Positions 33,706-44,763 of a stretch of DNA of 64,000 nt are shown here, piece after piece. Both the position numbers and the translations under genes were made by a program. Source of the stretch: Yarrowia lipolytica (taxonomy: Eukaryota > Ascomycota > Dipodascomycetes > Dipodascales); NCBI RefSeq assembly GCF_001761485.1, contig NC_090770.1, positions 1-64,000 on the forward strand, given 5' to 3'. The notes beneath the pieces are model-generated. The model worked only from the letters and a program-made list of their open reading frames with translations, searched no databases and was not told the origin of the DNA. Numbering within the stretch: the stretch's first letter is position 1; each line of letters begins with the position of its first letter.

Positions 33706-35285
33706 TCTGGATCCTGGCAAACACTGAGCAGTCAGCACAAGAAAAGAGGAGGTGAAGATGAAGATGAGAAGGATCCGACCGGACAGACCAAAAAAGAGAT
33801 TGGGATAGATCTCAAAGAGACCGGGATGGACCGAAACAGACTGGGATGGACCGGAAGAGACCGGGTCAGAGCTCCAGACATCAGGACAGAGCTCCGGACA
33901 CTGACAACCCTCCATACCCGGTCTCAGCGGTGTCCTGATGGACACACAGCTAACGCTCACCAGAGTAGTGAATATATCATGATAGGATATACATACAGTA
34001 CTGTAGAGAGAAGGGTGAATGTAGGTAGTAGTGGCAAAATTCTAGCTACAACACATCTCTGGTGCATTGGTTCTGTGATGAATCAGTCATGACGACCACC
34101 AGTAGACAGTCATCGTTGGTACACAGACTCCACTGTCAATGTGTTGAAATGACGACGATTCAAACGTCTCCAACATGTGCGTACAGTACCAAAAGCATTG
34201 AAGGAAAGCGTTGTCTCATTTCAACCAAGTCCACACTTGCGAGACACCTTTATCACTCGGGAGCTCAGGCCCCTCATCCAGGCGAGACGTGGTTGGATGA
34301 GGGACAAGCATACACTCTGATAAAGGAGTCATCAGGCAGCCAAAGGGACGTTTCCAGCCAAAGGGGCGTTTCCGGCCATTGTCGAGGACCCAAGGTGCAG
34401 AAAGACCAGCAATATGTCCAGAGGGAACACCAGAACCATGTTGAGTGAGTTTGGGTCATATCTCGGACGAGGAATTGTCGCTTTGATTAGTGAGAAGGGC
34501 GGCGGGGCTGCTGAGTCATCCACCGAGATGACAACTGAATGCTTTGGAGGGATGGACTGTCGGTTGAATAATCATATGTCTGCTCGCTCCATCTGCTGTT
34601 GACTTGGTATCAGCACACCAGGACTCTCGGTCAAGAGAACAGGTGACACACGATCCAAACCTGATCCAGATCCAGCTTGTTTCGTCTGAGCATGAACGTC
34701 TGCGAAGACCGTCCTTGAGCAAAGCGTTTGTGCCCAACTCGCCAAACCGCGAGAGCAAGAGCCAGTCCGAGCAGCAACATGCCAGAACTACAGCCGCCAG
34801 CCGACGATGCCGATAACACAACACGACAGCGCCAAGATAAAACTGTGAACTACGAGAGCCAGGGTCGTTGAGTCAGAGCCATGTTGTCAGAGCCATTGAG
34901 CGAGAGCCATTGAGTCGCCATGTTGCCAGAGCCATCGAGTCAGAGCCAATAAGAACGTGTTTGTGTTTTTTGCGACGAATTGGGGATATTTGTGTCAGGA
35001 TGTATGTGGTATCAAGTTGTGTGAGTTGTGGAGATGTGAGAAGACTTGTACAAGTGCACCCGTAACTAAAATGTCAAGTATACAGTATCTAAGGTCACTC
35101 TATTTACTTAGTGGGGGAAGGAGAACTCGGAGACATACACACAACATCAAAATTACACAGCTCACTCATTTACCTGGCTCGGTTTTAGTTGACATACTAG
35201 TTGACTGAACACGCACGTCTCACATCAGTAATTTCTTATTAATTAAATCGAAACTGCCCATCATATTCATCACGTGACCACTTCC

Positions 35286-35360
35286 TCCCCTTCTCCACCT
35301 CCCCTTTTCCACCTCCCCTTTTCCACCTCCCCTTTTTCACCTCCCCTTTTTCACCTCCCA
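35286..35360. repeat. CCTCCCCTTTTCCA tandem repeat
   Basis: About five head-to-tail copies of a 15-16-nt pyrimidine unit; the last two copies carry an extra T and TTCA in place of TCCA. Strand asymmetry is complete (all pyrimidine on the plus strand apart from A). Confidence 0.7.
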
Positions 35361-36293
35361 TCTCTACCTACTGTAGCCTAAATCTCCACTCAATGGAGAA
35401 AACTCCCCAGCACAGACAATTAGTCAGCGGATAATGATCGCAGGGATACAAAAGTTGTACCATTTAACAGCCCTTGATCTAGCAGTTACAACGATATAAT
35501 GTTATTGCAGCTGTCTCCTTCATTGTTTGACGTGAGTGGTTGTCCCGTATGTACTTGTATACATTTATTTTACTGGTGATGAAGATATTTATTGAAGATC
35601 ATAAGTATTATTGGTGTGATATAGTTAATTAACAACTTACAACCCACTTCTAGGGACACGGCGTTCCGATAGTAGCACAAACACCAGAAGGGTGTGTTGC
35701 TTGCTCATTTCACCAGAAAAAGAGATTCTAAGATCAGTGGAATAAAACTATCTACAGGATGGACAATCTCGTCTACGAGACCAAGCTGATTCCTCTCATC
35801 ACTCATTATGGGTGACAATCTCATCATTATGTGAGGGAATTAGCCAGGTATTACCCGCCACCGGGTATTACCTTCAACAATATTTAGGGGACCGTGAGTG
35901 TGCATTAGAATCTAAGAATCAATTTGAATCAAAGGTCAATATGTCATGGGATTCACTGCAATGTTCCGATTTTCTACCAGGTTTTTTTGCCAATTTTTTC
36001 CCTATAATTTTTCCAATTTTTCCAATTTTTCCATCAATTTTTTCATAATTTTTTTTTCAATTTTTTTCCAATTTTTTTCCCAAAATTTTCTCTTTCGTCA
36101 ACTAAAGTCAAGTAACTGAGCGAGGCCGACTAACCAGACTCCAAAAGGGACAACAAACCAGAAATGAGACAGGTGACACAAAAGGATCTGTGGCCCATGA
36201 CTAGACATATATTACAGCGACAACCACTGGAGATTGGCAGCTGTTCAGCTCTTGGGGAACAGTAATGTGTTCAGCCAAATGAACGTGAAAGAT

Positions 36294-36331
36294 GGACGGG
36301 TTGGACGGGTTGGACGGGTTGGACGGGTTGG
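36294..36331. repeat. Perfect 9-nt tandem repeat GGACGGGTT, four copies
   Basis: Four identical units followed by a partial fifth. It lies in non-coding DNA. Confidence 0.8.
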
Positions 36332-36845
36332 AGATCAAGAGTTGATGGTTCTGAGAATGACGTTCCCGAGAATGTCTCAATTACTTCTACAGCCTCAGAC
36401 TACGATATGTGCTCATAAAAATACATAGAAATACATCCGAGTGGTGCGGCAGCTTTTCAGACAGCTGCTTGAGCTCGGCCCTCCAATAAATAATCTTTCT
36501 GAGTCGAGAGAATGCAGTCAACACGGTCGGCAAGACACGCCATTGAGAGTGGATGTTTGTAGACAAGTGACAGGTAGATAGCAACAATAGTTCAGAGGCG
36601 ATGACTATTTGTAGACATATGACCGGTAGACAGCAAAGTAGTTCAGAGGCTATTGCTATTTGTAGTCATGTCAAAGCCGTTCCGATTGAATATGGTAGTT
36701 GCAGAGTCCGATCGCAGGGACCGATCGCAAGGACTGATCGCAGGGGCTGATCGTAGGGACTGATCGTAGTCACTTGCTCCAATCGCAGGTCCACGATGGA
36801 ATCGCTTGCTCAATCGTTTGCTCGCTATGATAGTGGCTTGCTCCA

Positions 36846-36901
36846 ATCGCTCGCTATGACAGTCGCTCGCTATGACAGTCGCTCGCTATGACAATCGCTC
36901 C
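36846..36901. repeat. 16-nt tandem repeat TCGCTCGCTATGACAG
   Basis: Three copies, with one base change in the third, ending just before the 3' end of the STYX-like gene. A related TCGCAGGGACTGA family occurs 80-140 nt to the left. Confidence 0.7.
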
Positions 36902-36916
36902 GCTCTTGTCACCACT

Positions 36917-37567
36917 TCACTCGCAACTCCTCTTACTCCTCCTCTCCTCCGCCTGTCCACTGACCTTTCTGGCATGCTTCTCCACGCCATTCACCCCATC
37001 TGAATTTCTCACCACCATGCTAGCCAGACAAATGTCTTCATAAGTCTGTAGGTTGTACTTGAGAGACTCGTCCAGTGCCACGGAAAACCGCTTGGACTGC
37101 ACGTACTGAATGCTGCGCACCGTATCCCACCCCATGGAGTTCATCACCATGGCACAGGTGGCGGTGGCACTCCGGTCGTTGCCAGTTTCGCAGAACATGA
37201 GCGTGCCCACCCCCATCTGCGCGGCCTTTTCAAACAGCCCTATCAGCCAGTCCATCTGCGAGATGATCTGGTGTCCGGCCAGAGGCGAGTTGATGGGCCC
37301 GGGATCGAGACAATGGGTTTCGAACCGGGCCGAGTCGAACGTGGCCTTGCGGAACAGCGACTCCGCCCGCTCCGGACGCGTCACCGCCACCAAAAGACGC
37401 ACATTGTTGGACTCAAAAAAGTCGGCGTTTCGCAGCACGCTCATGGGCCCCAGCCACAGGCCCGGCAGCACCATCTGAGCCTCGTGACGCTTCTCATATC
37501 GCCATTCGGTCAGAATAGACGGGTCCGACACAAAGCACGGAGGCACAATAATCCGAGGCAGCTCCAT
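36917..37567 (-). CDS. STYX-like dual-specificity-phosphatase fold protein
   Basis: Starting at the ATG at 37567 the protein has 216 residues. An open frame continues 60 codons further upstream but runs through a (GA)n microsatellite that encodes SLSLSLSLS, so the internal ATG is preferred. WRYEKRHEAQMVLPGLWLGP (21-41) closely follows the WKYEMRREMQEILPGLFLGP segment of vertebrate STYX, and the helix after the active-site loop (ATCAMVMNSMGWDTVRSIQYVQSKRF) also fits. STYX itself is a pseudophosphatase with Gly in place of the catalytic Cys. Here the loop reads FCETGNDRS (Cys126, Arg132), so the CX5R motif is intact, although the usual His before Cys is Phe. Asp88 is a candidate general acid. 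It could be an active phosphatase or a phospho-reader. A TCACGTGA palindrome lies at 37744-37751. Confidence 0.75.
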   Translation of the reverse strand: MELPRIIVPPCFVSDPSILTEWRYEKRHEAQMVLPGLWLGPMSVLRNADFFESNNVRLLVAVTRPERAESLFRKATFDSARFETHCLDPGPINSPLAGHQIISQMDWLIGLFEKAAQMGVGTLMFCETGNDRSATATCAMVMNSMGWDTVRSIQYVQSKRFSVALDESLKYNLQTYEDICLASMVVRNSDGVNGVEKHARKVSGQAEERRSKRSCE

Positions 37568-37607
37568 CGTCGGTGGTTCCGTGGTTGTTGTGAAAGAAAT
37601 TAAGAGA

Positions 37608-37639
37608 GTGGGAGAGAGAGAGAGAGAGAGAGAGAGAGA
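37608..37639. repeat. (GA)n microsatellite in the STYX-like 5' leader
   Basis: About 14 GA dinucleotides (CT on the coding strand), 40-70 nt upstream of the chosen ATG, probably within the 5' UTR or core promoter. Confidence 0.75.
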
Positions 37640-39547
37640 AGCGCCGCGCCAGATGCCGACATAGTGGAGGAGACACAAAACATGAAACGCGTCATAGGGT
37701 TCGTGTGGGTGTGATCCGGGGAGTACCGCAAGAGGACCGTCGGTCACGTGATCAGAAATCGTGGGTAGTTGGTGTCCAAACTATTCATTTTTGAATCGAG
37801 AAAACAGATATAAAATGTGTATAATTTTTTTTAAAAAAACATATAAAACATTTTAAAATGTACAGTATATCCCATTCTCCCAGCGCAAATCTTAGGCTAT
37901 TTTGGGGCACATACTAATTAGGAAGGTTCCCAATTTGGATGCAGAAAAAGGAATTTAAGGAATTAAATGGGAAAGCGGGATAAGGAATAAGAATTTTGGA
38001 ATAAAGAATAAGAATTAAAGGAATGAAAGGATTTTTAGGAATATAGACTTGGTGGAATAATGGAAAAAAGGAAATAATTAATTAATTAATTAAATAATTA
38101 AACAAATAAATGAAATTGAAATAAAGGGATTTTTTGACTCATTTAAGTGCAATTCATCCCAATTTGGTTGCTAGATTTGAGGTTCGGGAATATGGGACTG
38201 ATTACAGCGACGGCAGAGTTACCCGGCCGGAGAGAGAATTGAACAGACGTATTTTGAGAGTAGTGAGGATGCCATTGAATTATGACCATAAACAGAAGGG
38301 TACCAGTTTTGCAGTATTTTTTCTTCAGTATTTGTTAGTATTTTTTGCAGTATTTATATATATATTTTCCTTTTTTCCTCCATTTTCGGGGTTGGACCCC
38401 CGATCGACACCTGAAACAGAAGAAAAAGACCACATGTGCCGTCACACGGACTCCTTGTATGCTCAAAGGTGTTGTATGACTGAGGATAGGGATTGACCGA
38501 TTTTTGATGCAATTTGATCATTTTTTTAAATTTTTTTCTAGTTTTTCTAATTTTTCCCTAATTTTTCTGATTTTTCTGATTTTTCTGATTTTTCTCTCTT
38601 TTCTGATTTGCATTTTTGAATTTCTGCTTTCTGAACTTATCTGTAGGAGCCGCTCAAGCGTGTCAAAAAGTCTACAGAATCATGTCAATTTTGACGATAT
38701 CAAAAAACAGAGACTTGCCTTGAGATCCTACTGGCAGGAGATTCACCAGTGCCCCCATATAACCCGCCGGAACTCCACAACATACCTAAATCAACCATGC
38801 TCCATCTTCTCATCTGGGCCTTCAAATCTTATCACAGGGTTTAGTCACGGCAAAAAAGGATGCAGCACAGGAGTGAGAAAATGTGACCCGAACGGTTGTA
38901 TAAAATAGGCCGAAAATTCGCAGTAGGTTTTTAGACGGCCAGCAACTTGATACCGGGCTTCAGCGGCTCCAATTGGTGGTTTATTGCTGTTTTTAGAACG
39001 ATATCCATTCCCATAGTTTGCGCCACCATCGAGGTTAACTGCTAGGGCTGTTCGGGTGCTGCTGGTACAGAGAAATACTCGGTGAAAAGGACCCAACTGA
39101 CATTGTCGATAGATACACACGCAATCTCCCCTCCTACGAGGCTTCCCACTAGCACCGCGTGTTTGTATGTCCTAGTCTGAGGGGAAGCGAGTCCCGACTA
39201 ATGGCAAGGCGACTAAAAACGGTGATTAGTCGATGATGACTAGCTGGAGATTAGTCCATAGTGACTAGTCCATGATACGGTTGTGTGAGACATGTCAGGA
39301 CTCGGACGGTCGTTTGACACCGGCTCTTTGTATCTTCTCACCGACTCTTTGTGTCTTCTCACACGACACCTACTCGTACTGTACTCAGCACTACGTATTT
39401 GGAGATGTTCTGTTATCGTCGTGTCCTCTCCTCCTCCTGTAACGTTACAGCCACTGGGGTGGCGAATGTTAATACTATAGGTCGTTGAAGCGGGGCAATT
39501 GTCACATGGAGTTGTGTCTGTGGTCTTTCCCACCCATTTTCACCCAT

Positions 39548-39627
39548 TTTTCATCATCTTTTGCAACTTTTCATCACCTTTTGCAACTTTTCATCACTCT
39601 GCAACTTTTCATCACCCTTTGCAACTT
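39548..39627. repeat. 20-nt tandem repeat TTTTGCAACTTTTCATCACC
   Basis: Four copies, one shortened to CTCTGCAACTTTTCATC. Confidence 0.7.
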
Positions 39628-39799
39628 GGTCCTTTTTTAAAATAACATTTTTTAACCGGCATTTTGCTCCCATGTACGAATACACCATTTAGACTCTCAA
39701 TAATTAACTACAAATAAATTAGGACAGAGAAAAATGACATGGCTTCAGAGTAGTCTCAGAGAAGGATTTCAACGAAAATCATTTGACAAAAATGACCAA

Positions 39800-39839
39800 A
39801 TTGACCCGAATTGACCCGAATTGACCCGAATTGACCCCA
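39800..39839. repeat. 10-nt tandem repeat ATTGACCCGA, four copies
   Basis: Three perfect units and a last one altered at its end, in non-coding DNA. Confidence 0.8.
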
Positions 39840-40668
39840 GATTGCCTCCTCGCGCCCTCCTTTGCCCCATCACCGTTTTTGGACCACCTCTGTTCCTCTT
39901 CCCTCCTCCATTGACAAATTTCAAAATAAGCTTTTGGACACTTTCATATTAAGCTTTGCCCATTTAGGCTCAACACTTCACCTCGCCCCCGCCAAAAACA
40001 AAAAAAAAAGACCTCCCACAAATCGCCAAAAACAAATAGATTGACGCAAAAATCACACGCTGCGGTAGTCACGTGACCCCAACCATCCCGTTTCCAAAAC
40101 GAGCGGCGCGATTCGGGCCATTTTCGCCCCTTTTTTTACCCGACCCTTTCTGCTCAGACTTAGACCCACCATGATCTTCAGACACACGGTGGGTGCAATC
40201 ATCTCTCGCTGATTTTCTGTCTTTTTTGTCTTTTTTTGTCCTTCTTTGTCTTATGGCGATTTTTCAGGGCCCAGGCTAATCCCACCGATCTTAACCAATA
40301 TTCTCTGCCTTTGGTCATGTCCACAACGTGTCCGAATTGTCCTACTCGTAGTCCTACCGATCGTTTATTCCACCAAGAAATTAGCGGTTTTTTGCATACT
40401 ATTTTTTCTTGCTACTTTTTTATTACTATTTTTTAGCTATTTTTTAGCTATTTGTTTTTATTTTGCTATTTTTTTTCAGACTTTGCGTGCAATTAGCTTT
40501 GGGTAACTGACAAAGGAGGTGGAAAATTTTTGTCGGTGACGTGCAGCCAGATGGGAGTTACCCTACCCTGGTGCCGCTGGCTTATGTTAAAATTTTGCAC
40601 CTTACAGTCTCCTTTTTTTCTCTTCTCTTTTTCTCTTCATCCTTCAGTGGAACTAAAAGAACTTCAAA

Positions 40669-43582
40669 ATGGGTGAGTACGAGCGGCAGCGGGAAGAAGA
40701 GGGCAGCGATGACAAGCGAGTGGTCGCGACGACGACCGGCAATGGCCCGATTGATCATTGATCTGGTTTTGTGTCGGACACAAGGTGCCGGAGAAAAGGT
40801 GTCGAAGACAAGGTGAATCGACACAGTCCCGACACGACAGAGACACTTGTAGACAAGCCGACAACAGAGCAACGAGTAACAAGATGGCAATCGATTCAGC
40901 AGTGAATGAGGCGACGAAAATCTATGGCCGTTGTATGTCAGTTGGATAGTTGGTTCTACCACGTTGTCATGGTTGTGATTTGTCACGAGCACGTGTCCTT
41001 TGGCACACACGCCACCTCACCTACATCAAACACACTCGAACATAAAAACTAACCCAGTTAACTTCACTGTTGAGCAAATGCGAGAGCTGATGGACAAGGT
41101 TAGCAATGTGCGAAACATGTCCGTCATTGCCCACGTCGACCACGGAAAGTCCACCCTGACCGACTCTCTGGTCCAGAAGGCCGGTATCATTTCCGCCGCC
41201 AAGGCTGGTGAGGCTCGATTCACTGACACCCGAAAGGATGAGCAGGAGCGAGGTATCACCATTAAGTCTACCGCCATTTCTCTTTACGCCCAGATGGACG
41301 ATGAGGATGTCAAGGAGATCAAGCAGAAGACCGTTGGTAACGAGTTCCTGGTCAACCTGATTGACTCCCCCGGTCACGTTGACTTCTCTTCCGAGGTCAC
41401 CGCCGCCCTCCGAGTCACCGATGGTGCCCTTGTCGTTGTCGACTGTATCGAGGGTGTCTGTGTCCAGACTGAGACTGTCCTGCGACAGGCCCTTGGTGAG
41501 CGAATCAAGCCCGTTTGCGTCATCAACAAGGTTGACCGAGCTCTGCTCGAGCTGCAGATCACCAAGGAGGATCTCTACACCTCTTTCCAGCGAACCGTCG
41601 AGTCCGTTAACGTCATCATTGCCACCTACGTTGACAAGGCTCTCGGTGACTGCCAGGTCTACCCCGAGAGGGGTACCGTTGCCTTTGCCTCCGGTCTCCA
41701 CGGATGGGCTTTCACTGTCCGACAGTTTGCCGTCCGATACGCCAAGAAGTTTGGTGTTGACCGAGAAAAGATGATGCAGCGACTGTGGGGTGACTCTTAC
41801 TTCAACCCCAAGACCAAGAAGTGGACCAACAAGGACACCGACGCTGACGGAAAGCCTCTTGACCGAGCTTTCAACATGTTCGTCCTCGACCCCATCTTCC
41901 GAATCTTCTCTGCCATCATGAACTTCAAGAAGGACGAGATCCCCGCCCTCCTCGAGAAGCTTGAGATCAACCTCAAGACCGACGAGAAGGAGCTCGAGGG
42001 TAAGGCTCTCCTCAAGGTCGTTATGCGAAAGTTCCTGCCCGCCGCTGACGCTCTCCTTGAGATGATTGTCATCCACCTCCCCTCCCCCATCACTGCTCAG
42101 AACTACCGAGCTGACACCCTCTACGAGGGCCCCATCGACGATCCTTTCGGACAGGGTATCAAGAACTGTGACCCCAACGCCGACCTCATGCTGTACGTCT
42201 CCAAGATGGTCCCCACCTCCGATAAGGGTCGATTCTACGCTTTCGGTCGTGTCTTCGCTGGTACTGTCAAGTCCGGCCAGAAGGTCCGAATCCAGGGTCC
42301 CGACTACATCCCCGGCCAGAAGAAGGATCTTTTCGTTAAGGCTATCCAGCGATGTGTTCTTATGATGGGACGATTCGTCGAGCCCATTGAGGATGTCCCC
42401 GCCGGTAACATTGTCGGTCTGGTCGGTGTTGACCAGTTCCTGCTCAAGTCCGGAACCCTCACCACCAACGAGGCTGCCCACAACCTTAAGGTTATGAAGT
42501 TCTCCGTCTCCCCCGTCGTGCAGGTCGCCGTCGAGGTCAAGAACGCCAACGATCTGCCCAAGCTCGTTGAGGGTCTTAAGCGACTCTCCAAGTCCGACCC
42601 TTGTGTCCTGACTTACATCTCCGAGTCCGGTGAGCACATTGTCGCCTGCACTGGTGAGCTCCATCTCGAGATTTGTCTGCTCGATCTCGAGCAGGACCAC
42701 GCCGGTGTCCCTCTTAAGAAGTCTCCTCCCGTTGTTTCTTACCGAGAGACCGTCTCCGCCGAGTCTTCCATGACCGCCCTCTCCAAGTCCCCCAACAAGC
42801 ATAACCGACTTTACGTTGTTGCTGTCCCTCTTGACGAGGAGGTCTCTCTGGCCATTGAGTCCGGCAAGATCTCTCCCCGAGACGATTTCAAGGCTCGAGC
42901 CCGTGTCCTTGCTGACGACTACGGTTGGGATGTCACCGAGGCCCGAAAGATCTGGTGCTTCGGTCCCGACGGTACCGGTGCCAACGTTGTTGTTGACACC
43001 ACCAAGGCCGTCCAGTACCTTGCTGAGATCAAGGACTCCGTTGTTGCCGGTTTCAACTGGGCTACCAAGGAGGGTCCTATCTTCAACGAGAACATGCGAT
43101 CCGTCCGAGTCAACATCATGGATGTCACCCTGCACGCCGATGCTATCCATCGAGGTACCGGTCAGATCATGCCTACCATGCGATCCGTCACTTACGCCGC
43201 CATGCTGCTTGCCGAGCCCCGAATCCAGGAGCCCGTCTTCCTTGTCGAGATCCAGTGTCCCGAGAACGCCGTCGGTGGTATCTACTCCGTCCTTAACAAG
43301 AAGCGAGGACAGGTTGTCTCTGAGGAGCAGCGACCCGGTACCCCCCTGTTCACCATCAAGGCTTACCTGCCTGTTAACGAGTCTTTCGGTTTCACTGGTG
43401 AGCTCCGACAGGCTACCGGTGGCCAGGCCTTCCCCCAGATGGTTTTCGACCATTGGGAGGCTATGAGCGGCTCTCCTCTCGACCCCTCCTCCAAGCCCGG
43501 AGCTATTGTCTGCGAGACCCGAAAGCGACGAGGTATGAAGGAGAACGTTCCCGGTTACGAGGAGTACTACGACAAGCTCTAA
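40669..43582 (+). CDS. EFT1: Translation elongation factor 2 (eEF2), spliced
   Basis: This GTPase drives ribosomal translocation. The gene is join(40669..40672, 41058..43582). Exon 1 is only ATGG; splicing gives ATG GTT AAC TTC ACT, i.e. [15 protein letters not shown], the exact conserved eEF2 start, and a protein of 842 residues, the same as Saccharomyces eEF2. The intron begins GTGAGTAC and ends ACTAACCCAG. Motifs are AHVDHGKST (G1), DSPGHVDF (G3) and NKVDR (G4). The diphthamide loop ends in [18 protein letters not shown] with His699, the residue that becomes diphthamide. Taking the unspliced frame from 41000 would replace the true N-terminus with about 20 intron-encoded residues. Arg codons are nearly all CGA. 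The antisense 810-codon frame is a codon-bias artefact. The symbol is given by homology to yeast EFT1/EFT2. Confidence 0.97.
40673..41057 (+). other. eEF2 intron, 385 nt
   Basis: The GTGAGT donor lies directly after ATGG and the CTAAC branch site sits 3 nt before the AG, as is typical of Yarrowia. An early, long first intron is known from other highly expressed Yarrowia translation genes such as TEF1. Confidence 0.93.
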
Positions 43583-43968
43583 GCATGTTGGTATGTTTGC
43601 GAGTCTAGAAAATAATTGTAAAAAATCACTTTTGAAGAGATATCAGATTGTAGTGTTGAAATTCAGTAGAATAAGTAAATTTGTCGAGCCAGAGTTGGAT
43701 TGACAATTCCATTCCTTTTGCAGGCGTGGTTCGCAATGCGTCACTCAGCCTGGGATGAATCATACCTCAACTGATATCATAAGTGCGAGATGTTTTTGAT
43801 TTCCTCTTCTCTGGTTGCACCATATGACTTCATTCGAGATGGACTGTCGAACCAGTGCATTATGGCCTGTCTAGTGTGTGTCTAATGTATGCCGTGATGA
43901 GAATGTAAGCAGTAAATTAGAGAAGTTAGCCAGTTTGTGGATGTTTGGGGGTACGATGCGTGTTACCT
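43583..43968. other. Convergent 3' region of eEF2 and the Mum2-like gene
   Basis: Two genes converge here with 386 nt between stop codons. No other gene or clear terminator structure was seen. Confidence 0.5.
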
Positions 43969-44763
43969 CTAAGATGAAGTAGTAGTAGCTCCCTCTTGTT
44001 CCTTGTTTTGCTCCTTATGCTCCTTGTTTCTGTTCAACTTGCGCTTCAGCTCCTCGTTCTCCACACGAAGAATGCCGAGCTCGATCTCGTGCTGAACGCT
44101 TCGTCCAGACCCCAGCATTTTCCCCAGACGTTTGTTCTCGTCCACCAGAGACTGTAGTTTGGAGTAGACTCTGAAGGCAGCGGCCTCTTCGTGTCCGTCA
44201 CGGGCCATGAGAGACTCAATGGTAGTGTTGAGGCGGCTAATCTCGTCTTCCTTGGCCTTGACCAGCTCGCCCATGTCTCTGAACACCTTCTCCACCGAAG
44301 GCTCCACTCTATGGACGGTGGAGACGCTTTGTTTGGCCAGCAACTGGGTCAGACGAGCCACCTCCTTCTGTAGTGTCTCAATCTCCAGCGATTGTTTCCA
44401 CGACACGCTGGCTGACTGCAGATGAGGGGGGTGAACAGGCGTGGTGGAAAACTGGGTTTGTGTCTGTCCTCCGTATGAAAACGATTGCAGAGAGATCTCC
44501 TTGGACCGGTCGAAGCCAATGCTATTGCCGCTGCTTCCGTAGGGTGCAGAATAGTAGCCCGTGGTGTTGAACCCACGTGACGCCCCTCGCGAGTAGCTTC
44601 CCGAGCCATGGCTGTTGTAGGTCATTTCCTGATCGTAATCTCTCGAAGAGCCCGGTGCACCCTTCCCGTGGCTGGCAGGTTTGCCGTAATTGCCGGCCAT
44701 CACAGACAGAATAGAGTCTTCTTCCGTCACCTGCGATCGTTCACTTCCGATGGTTCCGTACAT
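43969..44763 (-). CDS. Mum2/WTAP-like coiled-coil protein
   Basis: A 264-residue protein. Residues 1-125 are low-complexity (Gly, Ser, Tyr rich), and 125-250 are predicted coiled coil by heptad pattern. The block KLQSLVDENKRLGKMLGSGR (202-221) with the following QHEIELGILRVENEELKRKL matches the WTAP signature KCRMLIQENQELGRQLSQGR ... QLEAELALQKKYSEELK. WTAP, called Mum2 in Saccharomyces, is the scaffold of the m6A mRNA methyltransferase complex with Ime4/METTL3. By family it should be nuclear and bind the methyltransferase. In Saccharomyces the complex acts in meiosis; whether the same holds here is unknown. The tail is Lys/Glu/Gln-rich. Assignment rests on one conserved block remembered from the family, so another coiled-coil protein remains possible. 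Confidence 0.65.
   Translation of the reverse strand: MYGTIGSERSQVTEEDSILSVMAGNYGKPASHGKGAPGSSRDYDQEMTYNSHGSGSYSRGASRGFNTTGYYSAPYGSSGNSIGFDRSKEISLQSFSYGGQTQTQFSTTPVHPPHLQSASVSWKQSLEIETLQKEVARLTQLLAKQSVSTVHRVEPSVEKVFRDMGELVKAKEDEISRLNTTIESLMARDGHEEAAAFRVYSKLQSLVDENKRLGKMLGSGRSVQHEIELGILRVENEELKRKLNRNKEHKEQNKEQEGATTTSS

Larger units (their letters stand above)
33706..36916. other. Intergenic, 3.2 kb, rich in unrelated short tandem repeats
   Basis: No supportable gene. Repeats include GACCGGGATGGACCG-type units (about 33815-33900), TCAGAGCCAT-type units (34870-34950), CCTCCCCTTTTCCA units (35286-35360), a 9-nt unit (36294-36331), GACTGATCGCAGG-like units (about 36708-36768) and a 16-nt unit (36846-36901). 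A TCACGTGA palindrome lies at 35270-35277, and a pyrimidine-rich, T-rich patch at 35980-36090. Confidence 0.5.
37568..40668. other. Divergent intergenic region upstream of STYX-like and eEF2 genes
   Basis: No supportable protein gene. It contains TTAATTAATTAA and TTTTTCTGA repeats (about 38080-38105 and 38520-38600), a 20-nt unit with TTTTGCAACTTTTCATCACC (39548-39627, about four copies), a 10-nt ATTGACCCGA unit (39800-39839, four copies) and TCACGTGA at 40069-40076. A pyrimidine-rich leader (40610-40646) immediately precedes the eEF2 start, as expected for a highly expressed translation gene. Confidence 0.5.

Noticed and set aside
36121-36140. GACTAACCAG as a 3' splice site of a hidden gene
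   Set aside because: Upstream GTGAGT at about 35893 has no open exon before it, and no coding frame follows.
41021-43453. 810-codon open frame antisense to eEF2
   Set aside because: It mirrors eEF2 codon bias: C-ending codons and CGA leave few stops on the opposite strand. It has no family features beyond Leu/Val/Gly/Asp-rich noise.
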